Below are positions 25,870 through 34,626 of a stretch of DNA of 64,000 nucleotides, one piece after another. The translations under genes were made by a program, and so were the position numbers. The notes below the pieces were generated by a model. It had not been told where the DNA came from. It saw only the letters and a list, made by a program, of their open reading frames with translations, and searched no databases. Source of the stretch: Streptomyces zingiberis. GTDB taxonomy: Bacteria > Actinomycetota > Actinomycetes > Streptomycetales > Streptomycetaceae. The stretch spans positions 310,001-374,000 of the forward strand of contig NZ_JAATEN010000005.1 of the NCBI RefSeq assembly GCF_012034935.1. The letters run 5' to 3'. Each line of letters opens with the position of its first letter. The stretch's first letter is position 1.

Positions 25870-26861
25870 CGCCCCACAGCCCGGCCGAGGGGGAGACCCC
25901 GCCGGACCGCCCCGGGCGGATCGTCACCCTCGGCGAGACGATGGGCCTGCTCACCGCCACCACCGTGGGCCACCTCCAGCACGTCCCGCACATGGCGCTG
26001 GGCATCGGCGGTGCCGAGAGCAACGTGGCGGTGGCCGCCGCCCGCCTCGGCACCCCGGTGAGCTGGATCGGGCGGCTCGGCGCCGACTCCGTCGGGGACC
26101 GCGTCGTCCGCGAACTCACCGCCGAGGGCATCGACGTACGGGCCGCGCGCGACCCGGGGGCGCCCACGGGGCTGATGCTCAAGGAGCGGCTGCCGGGCGG
26201 CACCGTGCGGGTCTGGTACCACCGGGCCCACGGCGCGGGCTCCCGCCTCTCCCCGGCGGACATCGACGATGCCCTCGTCGCCGGCGCCCGGCTGCTGCAC
26301 GTCTCGGGCATCACCCCGGCGCTGGGCGCGTCCGCCGCGGCCGCCGTGTCCCACGCCGTGGACGTGGCGCGCTCGGCGGGGGTGACGGTGTCGCTCGACG
26401 TCAACCACCGCTCCGCGCTCTGGCCTCCGGAGCGGGCCGCGCCGGTGCTGCGGGACCTGGTCACGCGCGCCGACCTGGTGTTCGCGGGGGACGACGAGGC
26501 GGCCCTCGTCCTCGGCCGGGACCGGGCGGACGGCCCCGAGGCGCTCGCCGCCGCGCTGACGGGCCTCGGCCCCGGCACCGCCGTCGTCAAGCTGGGGGCG
26601 GACGGCGCGCTGGCCCTGGCGGACGGCGTCCTCCACCGGCGGGCCGCCGTGCCCGTGGAGGTGGTCGACCCGGTGGGCGCGGGCGACGCGTTCGTCGGCG
26701 CCTGGCTCGCCGAACTGGCCGCCGGCGCGTACCCCGCGCGGTGCCTCGGCACGGCCGTGACCGCGGGCGCGCTGGTGTGCACCGTCCCGGGCGACTGGGA
26801 GGGCATGCCCGACCGGGCCGCGCTCGCCCACGGAACCGTGCCCGGCGGCGTGCGCCGGTGA
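25866..26861 (+). CDS. kdgK: 2-keto-3-deoxygluconate kinase, PfkB family
   Basis: 331 residues. It phosphorylates KDG to KDPG, the substrate of the adjacent aldolase. PfkB signatures are present: the N-terminal GGAESNVAVAAARLG, VSLDVNHRSALW in the middle and DPVGAGDAFVGAW near the C-terminus with the catalytic Asp and anion hole. The length is normal. The GTG start overlaps the aldolase stop (GTGA at 25866-25869). It is the last gene of the operon and is followed by a strong hairpin. Confidence 0.93.
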   Translation: MTPHSPAEGETPPDRPGRIVTLGETMGLLTATTVGHLQHVPHMALGIGGAESNVAVAAARLGTPVSWIGRLGADSVGDRVVRELTAEGIDVRAARDPGAPTGLMLKERLPGGTVRVWYHRAHGAGSRLSPADIDDALVAGARLLHVSGITPALGASAAAAVSHAVDVARSAGVTVSLDVNHRSALWPPERAAPVLRDLVTRADLVFAGDDEAALVLGRDRADGPEALAAALTGLGPGTAVVKLGADGALALADGVLHRRAAVPVEVVDPVGAGDAFVGAWLAELAAGAYPARCLGTAVTAGALVCTVPGDWEGMPDRAALAHGTVPGGVRR

Positions 26862-26863
26862 CC

Positions 26864-26914
26864 CCGGGGCGCGTCCGCCCGGCCTCCCGGGAGCGGCCGG
26901 CGGACGCGCCCCGG
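26864..26914. terminator. Bidirectional terminator between kdgK and the response regulator
   Basis: The perfect 16-bp arms (26864-26879 with 26899-26914) begin three bases after the kdgK stop. The genes on both sides converge, so one hairpin can serve both. Confidence 0.75.
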
Positions 26915-26980
26915 ACACCCCGGACATCCCGGGCGCCTCCGCCGCCCGGCCCGGCCGGGTGGGCGGCCGGCCCGGCGCGG

Positions 26981-27829
26981 TCAGACCAGCCGGCGGGCCG
27001 TCGCCCAGCGGGTGAGTTCGTGGCGGTTGGAGAGCTGCAGCTTGCGGAGGACCGCCGAGACGTGGGACTCGACCGTCTTCACGGAGATGAAGAGCTGCTT
27101 CGCGACCTCCTTGTAGGCGTAGCCGCGGGCGATCAGCCGCAGCACCTCGCGCTCCCGCTGGGTGAGGCGGTCCAGGTCCTCGTCGACCGGGGGCGCGTCC
27201 GTGGAGGCGAAGGCGTCCAGGACGAAGCCGGCCAGCCGCGGGGAGAAGACCGCGTCCCCCTCCTTGACCCGGAACACCGCGCTGATCAGGTCGGCGCCGG
27301 TGATGGTCTTGGTGACGTAGCCGCGCGCGCCGCCCCGGATCACGCCGATGACGTCCTCGGCGGCGTCGGAGACGGAGAGGGCGAGGAAACGCACCGGGCG
27401 CTCCCGGTCGCCCATCAGGGCCGAGCAGCGGCGCAGCACCTCCACACCGCCGCCGCCGGGGAGGTGCACGTCGAGCAGGACGACCTCGGGGCGGGTCGCG
27501 GTGATCACGGTGACCGCCTGGTCGACATCGGCCGCCTCGCCGACGACCTCGACGCCGGTGGTCTCCGTCCGGCCGATCTCGGCCTGGACGCCGGTGCGGA
27601 ACATCCGGTGGTCGTCGACGAGCACGACGCGGGCGTGGCGCTCGGCGGTCCCGTCGGCGGGGCCGGTGGCGGGGCCGGTACCGCCGCCGGTGCCGGTCGC
27701 GCCGGTCGCGCCGCCGGTGCCGCCTGCACCGGGACCGGTGGCGGTGCCCCTACCGGGGCCGGAGCCGGTGGCGCCCTGCGCCGGGCCCGCCGCCCGGGGG
27801 TCGCCGGTGTGTCCCGTCGCGTCGTTCAT
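26981..27829 (-). CDS. LuxR/NarL-family response regulator of the PspC two-component system
   Basis: 282 residues. A Gly/Thr/Pro-rich 65-residue prefix precedes the receiver domain (VVLVDDHRMFRTGVQAEI, phospho-acceptor Asp in VVLLDVHLPGGGG, FLALSVSD, GYVTKTITG). The C-terminal LuxR helix-turn-helix is LTQREREVLRLIARGYAYKEVAKQLFISVKTVESHVSAVLRKL. ATG 27829 has GGGGAC a few bases upstream; an in-frame ATG seven codons earlier is possible. Its partner is the kinase encoded immediately upstream (28041-29438). Confidence 0.93.
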   Translation of the reverse strand: MNDATGHTGDPRAAGPAQGATGSGPGRGTATGPGAGGTGGATGATGTGGGTGPATGPADGTAERHARVVLVDDHRMFRTGVQAEIGRTETTGVEVVGEAADVDQAVTVITATRPEVVLLDVHLPGGGGVEVLRRCSALMGDRERPVRFLALSVSDAAEDVIGVIRGGARGYVTKTITGADLISAVFRVKEGDAVFSPRLAGFVLDAFASTDAPPVDEDLDRLTQREREVLRLIARGYAYKEVAKQLFISVKTVESHVSAVLRKLQLSNRHELTRWATARRLV

Positions 27830-28040
27830 CCGTCCGTCCCCTGTCCGCATGGCCTGCTCACCCGTGTCATCCGTCGTCCGTACCGCCCGTATCGGTGGCG
27901 GCGTTCCGCGCCGCCCGTGCCGGCGCCGTCCCTGTCCTGCCCCTGCCGCGTCCGTGCCGCGTCCGTGCCGCGTCCGTGCCGTCCGGCCGCCCCCGGCGCT
28001 TCGCCGGGCCGCGCCGGGCCGCGCCGGCCGCAGCGGTCGC
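27830..28040. other. Spacer between the kinase and response-regulator genes
   Basis: 211 bases with no gene. It contains repeats of CCGTGCCGCGT at about 27950-27982. The kinase and regulator are probably still cotranscribed. Confidence 0.4.
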
Positions 28041-29438
28041 TCAGCTTTCGCGTTCCATCTCCAGCTCCACCTCGGTGCCACCGTCCGGCGCCGAGCGGAG
28101 CCTCGCCGTACCGCCGTTGCGCTGCATCCGGCCGATGATCGACTCCCGGACGCCCATCCGGTCCGCCGGTACCGCGTCCAGGTCGAAGCCCGGGCCGCGG
28201 TCGCGCACCGAGATGAACACCCGCTCCCCCTCGACCTCCGCGAAGACCTGCACCGGCCCGCCCCCGCCACCGTACTTGGCCGCGTTGACCATCGCCTCCC
28301 GCGCGGCCTGGAGCTGGGCGCCCAGCCGCTCGTCCAGCGGGCAGTCGCCGACGCAGACGACCTCGACGGGCACCCCGTGGTGGTCCTCCACCTCGGCCGC
28401 CGCGGCCCGCACGGCTTCGGCCAGGGTGTCCGGCTCCGTCTCCTCGTCCTTGCCGCGCCCCTCGGGCCGGTAGAGCCAGGCCCGCAGCTCCCGCTCCTGG
28501 GCGCGGGCGAGACGGGCCACCTCACGGGAGTCCCCGGCGTTGCGCTGGATCAGGGTGAGGGTGTGCAGCACGGAGTCGTGGACGTGCGCGGCGACCTCGG
28601 CCCGCTCCTGCGCGCGGATGCGCATCAGCCGCTCCTCGGAGAGGTCCTGCGTCATCCGCACCAGATACGGGCCGGCCAGCAGCGCGATACCGACGAGGAC
28701 GGCGAGCGACGCCTGGAACACCGCGCCCAGGTGGTTGGCCGAGTTCTGCATCACGACGAGGACGCTGACCCCGGCGCCGACCAGCAGCACCCCGGCCGCG
28801 CCGCGCACCAGCGGCAGCACCCGCTTGCGCCGGGTGACCTCCGCCCAGTGCGCGCGGCGCGCGTTGTCGGCCTGCCGCCACACCAGCGCGACACCGGCGC
28901 CGATCAGCAGCGCCGGCCACAGATAGGCGTTGGCACGGCGGCCGAGCTGAAGGTTGTCGACGAAGACCGCCAGCGCGACCACCATGGCCAGCAGGGCGAC
29001 GAGCTGCCCCCGGTCCGGGCGGCGGAGCAGCGGCCGGCGCCGCCCCTCGGTCCCGCCCTCGGCCGCCGCGCCCGGGACGGGCCGGGCAGGCGGGGCGGCC
29101 GGGGTGTGCGGGCCCGCCGTGCCGCGCGGAGCCTCCACCCCGCCCACCCCGAGCGGGACGACGAACCAGAACGCGGCGTAGAGCAGCGCCCCCAGCCCCT
29201 CCACCATGAACATCGCCACGAAGAAGACCCGCACCCACGGCACGGGCAGCCCGAGATGGCCGGCGAGTCCACGGGCCACACCACCCAGCATCCGCCCGTC
29301 GGCGCTGCGGTAGAGCTTGCGGACCGGCGGCTCACCGGCGTCGGGACCCGTCCCCGGGCCGCCGGGATCGCCGAGCGGGCCCGCGGGGTACGGACGGCCC
29401 GCCCGGGAGGTCCCGGCGCGGGGGGCGGTGGCGGTCAT
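28041..29438 (-). CDS. PspC-domain sensor histidine kinase
   Basis: 465 residues. An N-terminal PspC domain (LYRSADGRMLGGVARGLAGHLG, then VRVFFVAMFMVEGLGALLYAAFW) is followed by several membrane helices to about residue 230. The HisKA_3 dimerisation region has VAAHVHDSVLHTLTLIQR with the phospho-accepting His. The ATPase domain has AAREAMVNAAKYGG and VRDRGPGFD. NarL-type partners are normal for this kinase class. It faces a divergent PspC/LiaF-like gene, so it probably senses envelope stress and drives that promoter. The ATG is at 29438. Confidence 0.93.
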   Translation of the reverse strand: MTATAPRAGTSRAGRPYPAGPLGDPGGPGTGPDAGEPPVRKLYRSADGRMLGGVARGLAGHLGLPVPWVRVFFVAMFMVEGLGALLYAAFWFVVPLGVGGVEAPRGTAGPHTPAAPPARPVPGAAAEGGTEGRRRPLLRRPDRGQLVALLAMVVALAVFVDNLQLGRRANAYLWPALLIGAGVALVWRQADNARRAHWAEVTRRKRVLPLVRGAAGVLLVGAGVSVLVVMQNSANHLGAVFQASLAVLVGIALLAGPYLVRMTQDLSEERLMRIRAQERAEVAAHVHDSVLHTLTLIQRNAGDSREVARLARAQERELRAWLYRPEGRGKDEETEPDTLAEAVRAAAAEVEDHHGVPVEVVCVGDCPLDERLGAQLQAAREAMVNAAKYGGGGGPVQVFAEVEGERVFISVRDRGPGFDLDAVPADRMGVRESIIGRMQRNGGTARLRSAPDGGTEVELEMERES

Positions 29439-29884
29439 ACCCCGATCGTCACACGGGACGGACCCTCGCGGCATCAGGGTCGGACCCTGAGCGGGCCCGG
29501 GATCCCGCGCCGTCGACGGGCCTCCCCAGGGACCGCCGGGCGGTCTCCCGAGGGCCGCAGGACCGTCTCCCGGGTGCCACCGGACCGTCTCCGGGGTGGG
29601 GCGGCCGTTCACCGGGGTCCCGTTTCCGTGTTCCGCGCGGGTCCGGCCCTGCGCGGGTCCGGCCCTGCGCCGGCCTTGCCCGGCCCGGGTCCCGATCCCA
29701 TGTGGGCCCGGTTCCGTCCGGACTCGGTTCTGTCCGGGCCCGATCCCGTCCGGGCCCGGTTCCCCGCAGGGCGGTCCGGCGCGGGCTCATCCGGCACGGG
29801 ACCGGTTCCCTGCGGGTCCGGTTCCGGGAAAGGTCAGGGTCTTCGTGGGTGCTGCGGGCCCCGCGGGGCCGTCACCATGGAGAC
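29439..29884. promoter_or_regulatory. Divergent control region of the PspC module
   Basis: 446 bases between the kinase and the divergent PspC/LiaF gene. Much of it consists of imperfect direct repeats of GGGCCCGGTTCC/CGGGTCCGGTTCC type words (29630-29835). No clear -35/-10 pair stands out. The repeats could be response-regulator boxes or simple low-complexity DNA. Confidence 0.4.
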
Positions 29885-31369
29885 ATGAGCGAACAGCAGC
29901 CCACCGCGGGCCCGGCGGCGGGCCCACCGGGCGGGGCACCGGCGGGCCCCGGCGGCGCGGCCGGTGGCGGGACGGCCACCGGGGGCACGGCCACCGGAGG
30001 ACCGGCCCCCGGACAGAGCGGCGGCGCCCCCCGTCCGGAGGACGGGTCCGCCCCGGGCGGCGGTCCCGCGTCCACCGGCCCCGCGTCCACCGGCCCGCTG
30101 GACGGCCTCGCAACCGTGCTGCCCCGGCTGCGGCGCAGCCGCCAGGGCTCCGTGATCTCCGGGGTCTGCGCCGGCCTCGGCCGGCAGTTCGCCCTCGACC
30201 CGGTGATCTTCCGGATCGTGCTCACCGTGCTCGCCCTCGCCGGCGGCGTCGGGCTGATCGGCTACGGCTTCGCCTGGCTGCTCGTCCCGCGCGAGGGCGA
30301 GGACGAGAACGAGGCGCGCCGGCTGCTCTCCGGCCGGGTCGAGGGACCGGGGCTGACAGCCCTGCTGTTCGCGCTGGTCGGCTCCGGGCTGCTGCTGACG
30401 ATGCTCAACAACGGCGGGCTGCTCTTCTTCGCCGCCCTGCTGTCCGCCTCCCTGGCGGGCGTCTGTTCCTGGTCGTTGCAGAAGCGGCGCGCGGAGCGGG
30501 AGGGGGCCGCGGCCGACGCGGCGGCGGCGCAGGCGGTGGCCGACGCGCCCCCCGAGACCACGGCGCCGCCCGCTCCCGGCGGCCCGTCCTGGTGGCGTGA
30601 CCCGCTCACCAAGGACGGCTCCGGAGACCCCGGCGGCACCGGTTATCTGTGGGGCCCGGCCGACGCCGCGAGCGTCCCCGGCCCCCGTTTGCCCTGGCAG
30701 ACGGGCACCCACCGGCACGGCCGGCGTGCGGGGGGCCTGTGGACCGGCGGCTGGACGTTCCTGGCCGCCGTGCTCGCCGCGGTCGCCGGCACCCTGCTGA
30801 GCGCGCGCTCCACGACCACGATCACCGCCGCCGACGCGCAGACCGGGTTCGCCTGCGCGCTGGCGGTCTTCGGCCTCGGGCTGGCCGTCGCCGCCTGGTA
30901 CGGCCGGACGGGCGCCGGGACGGTGATCGCCGCCGTGCTGGCCTGCGTCCTGACGGTGGGAGCCGGCAGCCTGCCCGGGGACACGGCGGCCGAGTGGCGC
31001 ACCACGAGCTGGCGGCCCACCGCGGCGGCCGACGTGCGGCCGGTGTACGGCGTCGGCGCCGGCGTGGCCGAGCTCGACCTGACCGGCCTCGGCCTGCGGG
31101 AGGGCGACACCGTGCACACCCGCGCGAGCGTGGGCGTCGGCGAGCTGCGGGTCCTGGTGCCGGGCGACACCACGGTGGAGCTGACCCTGGAGTTCGGCCT
31201 GGGGAGCAGCCGTCTGCCCGGCGACCCCCCGCGCCAGGGGAACGTGACCGCCGGCGACATCCACCGGACGCTCCGGCCGCCGGAGGGCCGGGCACCGTCC
31301 GGCACGCTCGTGCTCGAACTGGAAGCCGGCGTCGGCCGGGTGGAGGTGCACCGTGCAGCAGCCCCGTGA
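29885..31369 (+). CDS. PspC and LiaF-like membrane protein
   Basis: 494 residues. A Gly/Pro/Thr-rich 70-residue tail leads into a PspC domain (RRSRQGSVISGVCAGLGRQF, then VIFRIVLTVLALAGGVGLIGYGFAWLLVP). More membrane segments follow near residues 155-190 and 290-360. The C-terminal ~120 residues resemble the beta-rich LiaF/DUF4097 tail (VRPVYGVGAGVAELDLTGL, TRASVGVGELRVLVPGDTTVEL, GRVEVH). PspC and LiaF proteins take part in sensing membrane damage, including by cell-wall antibiotics. ATG 29885 was chosen because it precedes the typical disordered tail. The next gene overlaps its end. Confidence 0.88.
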   Translation: MSEQQPTAGPAAGPPGGAPAGPGGAAGGGTATGGTATGGPAPGQSGGAPRPEDGSAPGGGPASTGPASTGPLDGLATVLPRLRRSRQGSVISGVCAGLGRQFALDPVIFRIVLTVLALAGGVGLIGYGFAWLLVPREGEDENEARRLLSGRVEGPGLTALLFALVGSGLLLTMLNNGGLLFFAALLSASLAGVCSWSLQKRRAEREGAAADAAAAQAVADAPPETTAPPAPGGPSWWRDPLTKDGSGDPGGTGYLWGPADAASVPGPRLPWQTGTHRHGRRAGGLWTGGWTFLAAVLAAVAGTLLSARSTTTITAADAQTGFACALAVFGLGLAVAAWYGRTGAGTVIAAVLACVLTVGAGSLPGDTAAEWRTTSWRPTAAADVRPVYGVGAGVAELDLTGLGLREGDTVHTRASVGVGELRVLVPGDTTVELTLEFGLGSSRLPGDPPRQGNVTAGDIHRTLRPPEGRAPSGTLVLELEAGVGRVEVHRAAAP

Positions 31370-31745
31370 ACCCTGGGCATCCCGGGAGCCCGGTGGGCCC
31401 TGGGACCCCCGTGAGCCCCGGGAGCCCGGTGGGCCGTGGGCCCCGGCCGGGGAGCCCGCCGCCGGCCCGGCCTCCGCGCCCCGCGGGCGGGACGCGCGGC
31501 CCGGCGGACCCGCCCGCCGGGGCCGTCACCGCTTCGAACCGGCGCGGCTGCTCGCCGGGCTGGTGCTGCTCGCCGCCGGGGTCACGGCCCTGCTGGACGC
31601 CACCGGCGCCCTCACGGTCCGCGACGCGGTGCTGCTCCCCGTCGTCCTGTTCGGTCTCTCCCTCGCCGGGGTGGTCGGCGTCCTCACCTACGCCGTCCGC
31701 CGCCACTTCTCCCGCCGCCCCCACCGGGGACCGCGCCCCGGCTGA
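31353..31745 (+). CDS. Small two-helix membrane protein of the PspC operon
   Basis: 130 residues. The first ~50 are repetitive PREPGGPW-like units, then a basic stretch and two membrane helices (LLAGLVLLAAGVTALLDATG, and AVLLPVVLFGLSLAGVVGVL) with a basic tail. It resembles the first membrane part of LiaF-like proteins. GTG 31353 has GGTGGAGG just upstream and overlaps the PspC gene by 17 bases in another frame, so the two are coupled. Confidence 0.75.
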   Translation: MQQPREPWASREPGGPWDPREPREPGGPWAPAGEPAAGPASAPRGRDARPGGPARRGRHRFEPARLLAGLVLLAAGVTALLDATGALTVRDAVLLPVVLFGLSLAGVVGVLTYAVRRHFSRRPHRGPRPG

Positions 31746-31836
31746 ACGGCCCGCGGCGGAAGGCCACCGGCCCGGCGATGAGTTTCCGCGTTCCGGGGAG
31801 TCGACATCACGCTTGCCGACTGCACAGGAGGAACGC

Positions 31837-32484
31837 GTGACGCATCAACTGCTGAGGGTCCAGAATTTCAACGTCTCGAGTGACGGTATCGGGGCCGGTG
31901 AGGAACAGAGCCTCGCGAACCCGTTCGGGCTCCCCGGCGCCGAGCGGTTGTTCGGGTGGGCCGGTGCCACGGCCAGCTGGCCGAACCGCACCGATCCCGG
32001 GGGCAGCCGCGGTCTCGACGACTACTTCACGCGGGACTTCACCCACAACATCGGCGCCGAGATCATGGGCCGCAACAAGTTCGGCCCGCAGCGCGGGCCC
32101 TGGGAGGACCACGCGTGGCGCGGCTGGTGGGGTGACGAACCCCCGTTCCACACCCCGGTGTTCGTGCTGACCCACCATCCGCGTCCCTCGTTCACGCTCT
32201 CCGACACCACGTTCCACTTCGTCGACGGCTCCCCCGCGGCGGTCCTGGAGCAGGCGCGGGAGGCGGCACGGGGCAAGGACGTGCGGCTCGGTGGCGGGGT
32301 CTCCACGATCCGGCAGTTCCTCGACGCCGGCCTCGTCGACACCCTGCACGTGGCGGTCTCCCCGGTGACGTTCTCCTCCGGCCTCCGGCTCTGGGAGTCG
32401 CCCGAGGAACTGACCGACCGGTTCCACCTGGAGACCGTCCCCAGCCCGAGCGGGGTGACCCACCACCTCTTCTGGCGGAGGTGA
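31837..32484 (+). CDS. Dihydrofolate reductase-like (RibD C-terminal) family protein
   Basis: 215 residues. Typical points are a short N-terminal strand, IGAEIMGRNKFG, VFVLTHHPR, the NADPH-loop LGGGVSTIRQFLDAGLVDTLHVAVSPV and a C-terminal strand. These proteins reduce unknown substrates with NADPH and are very common in Streptomyces, often isolated. AGGAGG (31827-31832) precedes the GTG start. A 20-codon frame from ATG 31778 ends by overlapping this start (GTGA), but it holds the ribosome site and is probably chance. Confidence 0.88.
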   Translation: MTHQLLRVQNFNVSSDGIGAGEEQSLANPFGLPGAERLFGWAGATASWPNRTDPGGSRGLDDYFTRDFTHNIGAEIMGRNKFGPQRGPWEDHAWRGWWGDEPPFHTPVFVLTHHPRPSFTLSDTTFHFVDGSPAAVLEQAREAARGKDVRLGGGVSTIRQFLDAGLVDTLHVAVSPVTFSSGLRLWESPEELTDRFHLETVPSPSGVTHHLFWRR

Positions 32485-32627
32485 CACCGGGGCCCGCCCG
32501 GCGCCCGGGCAGGCACCGCTCGCTCCGGTGAGGTTCGGCCCGCCGCGGATGGGATCGGTGGGGGCCTGCCAGCCGTAGAGCCTGCTCCCGTTGCGGTCCC
32601 GGCGAGCCGGCCGGGCCCCCACACGCG

Positions 32628-32665
32628 ACGGTGCCGCCGCTCCGTCACGGGAGCGGCGGCACCGT
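32628..32665. terminator. Bidirectional terminator between the DHFR-like gene and guaA
   Basis: A perfect 16-bp stem (32628-32643 with 32650-32665) and the six-base loop GTCACG. It lies 34 bases from the end of guaA and 143 bases from the DHFR-like stop; the genes converge here. Confidence 0.85.
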
Positions 32666-32699
32666 CGTGGGCGCGTACGGGCGGATGGGAGCGAGCCGG

Positions 32700-34322
32700 T
32701 CACTCCCACTCGATGGTGCCCGGGGGCTTGCTCGTCACGTCGAGGACGACCCGGTTGACGTCCTCCACCTCGTTGGTGATGCGGGTCGAGATGCGGGCCA
32801 GGACGTCGTACGGGAGCCGTGACCAGTCGGCCGTCATGGCGTCCTCGGAGGAGACCGGGCGGAGCACCACCGGGTGCCCGTACGTCCGGCCGTCGCCCTG
32901 GACGCCGACGGAGCGGACGTCGGCCAGCAGCACCACGGGGCACTGCCAGATCTCCCGGTCCAGGCCGGCCGCGGTCAGCTCCTCCCGGGCGATGGCGTCG
33001 GCCTCGCGCAGCAGGTCCAGCCGCTCCTTGGTGACCTCTCCGATGATGCGGATACCGAGGCCCGGGCCGGGGAACGGCTGCCGGTGGACGATCTCCTCGG
33101 GGAGCCCGAGTTCCTGGCCGACCATCCGGACCTCGTCCTTGAACAGCCGCCGCAGCGGCTCGACGAGCTGGAACTGAAGGTCCTCGGGGAGACCGCCGAC
33201 GTTGTGGTGGGACTTGATGTTGGCGGTGCCGGTGCCGCCGCCGGACTCCACGACGTCCGGGTAGAGGGTGCCCTGCACCAGGAAGTCCACGGACTCGCCG
33301 TGCTCCCCGGCCTCGGCGACGATCTCGGACGCGGCCTGCTCGAAGACGCGGATGAACTCGCGGCCGATGATCTTCCGCTTCTGCTCGGGGTCGGAGACCC
33401 CGGCCAGCGCCCCGAGGAAGCGCTCCTCGGCGTCGACCACCGTGAGCTTGACGCCCGTGGCCGCCACGAAGTCCTTCTCGACCTGCTCCGACTCGCCCTT
33501 GCGCATCAGGCCGTGGTCGACGTAGACGCAGGTCAGCTGGTCCCCGATGGCCTTCTGGACGAGCGCGGCGGCGACCGCCGAGTCCACACCGCCGGACAGC
33601 CCGCAGATGGCACGCCGCGAGCCGACGCGCTCACGGATCGCGGCGACGGACTCCTCGACGACGCTCGCCATCGTCCAGTCCGGCCGCAGCCCGGCGCCCC
33701 GGTAGAGGAAGTGCTCCAGGACCAGCTGGCCGTGCGTGGAGTGCATCACCTCGGGATGGTGCTGCACGCCGTAGAGCTTCCGCCCGTCGTCCTCGAACGC
33801 GGCGACGGGGGTGCCGGGGGTGGTGGCGGTGACGGTGAAGCCCTCGGGCGCCTCGGCCACCGAGTCACCGTGCGACATCCACACGGACTGCTCGGCCGGG
33901 GTGCCCTCGAAGAGGGTGGAGGCGGGGCGGGAGACGGTCAGCCGCGTGCCGCCGTACTCGCGGGTGCCGGTGCGGGCGACCGTGCCGCCGAGCGCCCGGG
34001 CCATCGCCTGGAAGCCGTAGCAGATGCCGAGGACGGGGACGCCCGTCTCGAACAGGGCGGGGTCGACGCCCGGGGCGTCCTCCGCGTAGACGGAGGACGG
34101 GCCGCCGGAGAGGATGAGCGCCTTGGGGTTGCGGGCGAGGATCTCGGAGACCGGTGTGGTGTGCGGGACGATCTCGCTGTAGACCCGGGCTTCCCGGACG
34201 CGGCGGGCGATGAGCTGGGCGTACTGCGCGCCGAAGTCGACGACGAGGACGGTGTCCTGGGGGGTGACGGTGTCCTGGGAGTGGTCGGCGTCGGGGGCGG
34301 AAGCAGGGGTCGCTGAGGGCAC
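32700..34322 (-). CDS. guaA: GMP synthase (glutamine-hydrolysing)
   Basis: Makes GMP from XMP, glutamine and ATP in the cytoplasm. 540 residues. The glutaminase half shows [20 protein letters not shown], the nucleophile in [22 protein letters not shown] and QHHPEV. The synthetase half shows the P-loop [18 protein letters not shown], and the end has the conserved PPGTIEWE tail. About 24 extra residues precede the usual start. GTG 34322 has GGAAGG upstream. It is single-copy housekeeping and transcribed alone toward the hairpin at 32628. Confidence 0.97.
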   Translation of the reverse strand: MPSATPASAPDADHSQDTVTPQDTVLVVDFGAQYAQLIARRVREARVYSEIVPHTTPVSEILARNPKALILSGGPSSVYAEDAPGVDPALFETGVPVLGICYGFQAMARALGGTVARTGTREYGGTRLTVSRPASTLFEGTPAEQSVWMSHGDSVAEAPEGFTVTATTPGTPVAAFEDDGRKLYGVQHHPEVMHSTHGQLVLEHFLYRGAGLRPDWTMASVVEESVAAIRERVGSRRAICGLSGGVDSAVAAALVQKAIGDQLTCVYVDHGLMRKGESEQVEKDFVAATGVKLTVVDAEERFLGALAGVSDPEQKRKIIGREFIRVFEQAASEIVAEAGEHGESVDFLVQGTLYPDVVESGGGTGTANIKSHHNVGGLPEDLQFQLVEPLRRLFKDEVRMVGQELGLPEEIVHRQPFPGPGLGIRIIGEVTKERLDLLREADAIAREELTAAGLDREIWQCPVVLLADVRSVGVQGDGRTYGHPVVLRPVSSEDAMTADWSRLPYDVLARISTRITNEVEDVNRVVLDVTSKPPGTIEWE

Positions 34323-34462
34323 TGCGGCGGCCTTCCGGCGTGGACGGTTGGGGCGGGCTGGGTCCCGATTCTACCGGCGCCGGGCGGGCCCTCCGTCCGG
34401 CGCGGGGCTGGGCCGCCACCGGTCAGGCCCCCGCCCCCGGCCGTCTCAGCATCCGGCCCGCC

Positions 34463-34493
34463 CTGGCACCGCGCGCCGGGGCCGCGCGATACT
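34463..34493 (+). promoter_or_regulatory. Predicted promoter of the leader peptide/chorismate mutase unit
   Basis: GATACT (34488-34493) is a fair -10 box; CTGGCA (34463-34468) is a weak -35 at 19 bases. A start seven bases after the -10 falls on the A of the leader ATG at 34500, so the leader could be translated from a leaderless transcript, which is common in Streptomyces. Confidence 0.4.
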
Positions 34494-34499
34494 GGCCTC

Positions 34500-34571
34500 A
34501 TGTTCCAGCAGCTCAGCTTCGGCTTTACCTATGGCACCGGCCCGTCCGGCTGCCATGGTCGTGCCGCGTGA
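34500..34571 (+). CDS. Predicted attenuator leader peptide of the chorismate mutase gene
   Basis: A 23-codon ORF, MFQQLSFGFTY followed by GTGPSGCHGRAA. Phe occurs at positions 2, 7 and 9 and Tyr at 11, using TTT and TAT, codons that are rare in this GC-rich genome. It ends 25 bases before a strong 12-bp hairpin. The leader segment 34536-34544 (ACCGGCCCG) is perfectly complementary to 34603-34611 (CGGGCCGGT), which overlaps the left arm of that hairpin. The downstream gene makes prephenate, the precursor of Phe and Tyr. All this fits ribosome-mediated attenuation, though no experiment is known to me for this locus. Confidence 0.65.
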   Translation: MFQQLSFGFTYGTGPSGCHGRAA

Positions 34572-34596
34572 GCGACTGATACGCGCGACTTCCCAG

Positions 34597-34626
34597 GCGC
34601 CCCGGGCCGGTCAAGGCCCGGGGCGC
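34597..34626 (+). terminator. Attenuator terminator hairpin upstream of the chorismate mutase gene
   Basis: The 12-bp arms GCGCCCCGGGCC (34597-34608) and GGCCCGGGGCGC (34615-34626) enclose a six-base loop, 59 bases before the chorismate mutase ATG. A competing helix (34536-34544 with 34603-34611) would prevent it. A further hairpin at 34533-34554 can sequester the upstream partner and so favour termination. Confidence 0.7.

Noticed and set aside
31778..31840. 20-codon upstream ORF before the DHFR-like gene
   Set aside because: It overlaps the start by GTGA, but its codons contain the ribosome site itself, no amino-acid bias is seen and no competing hairpins are present.
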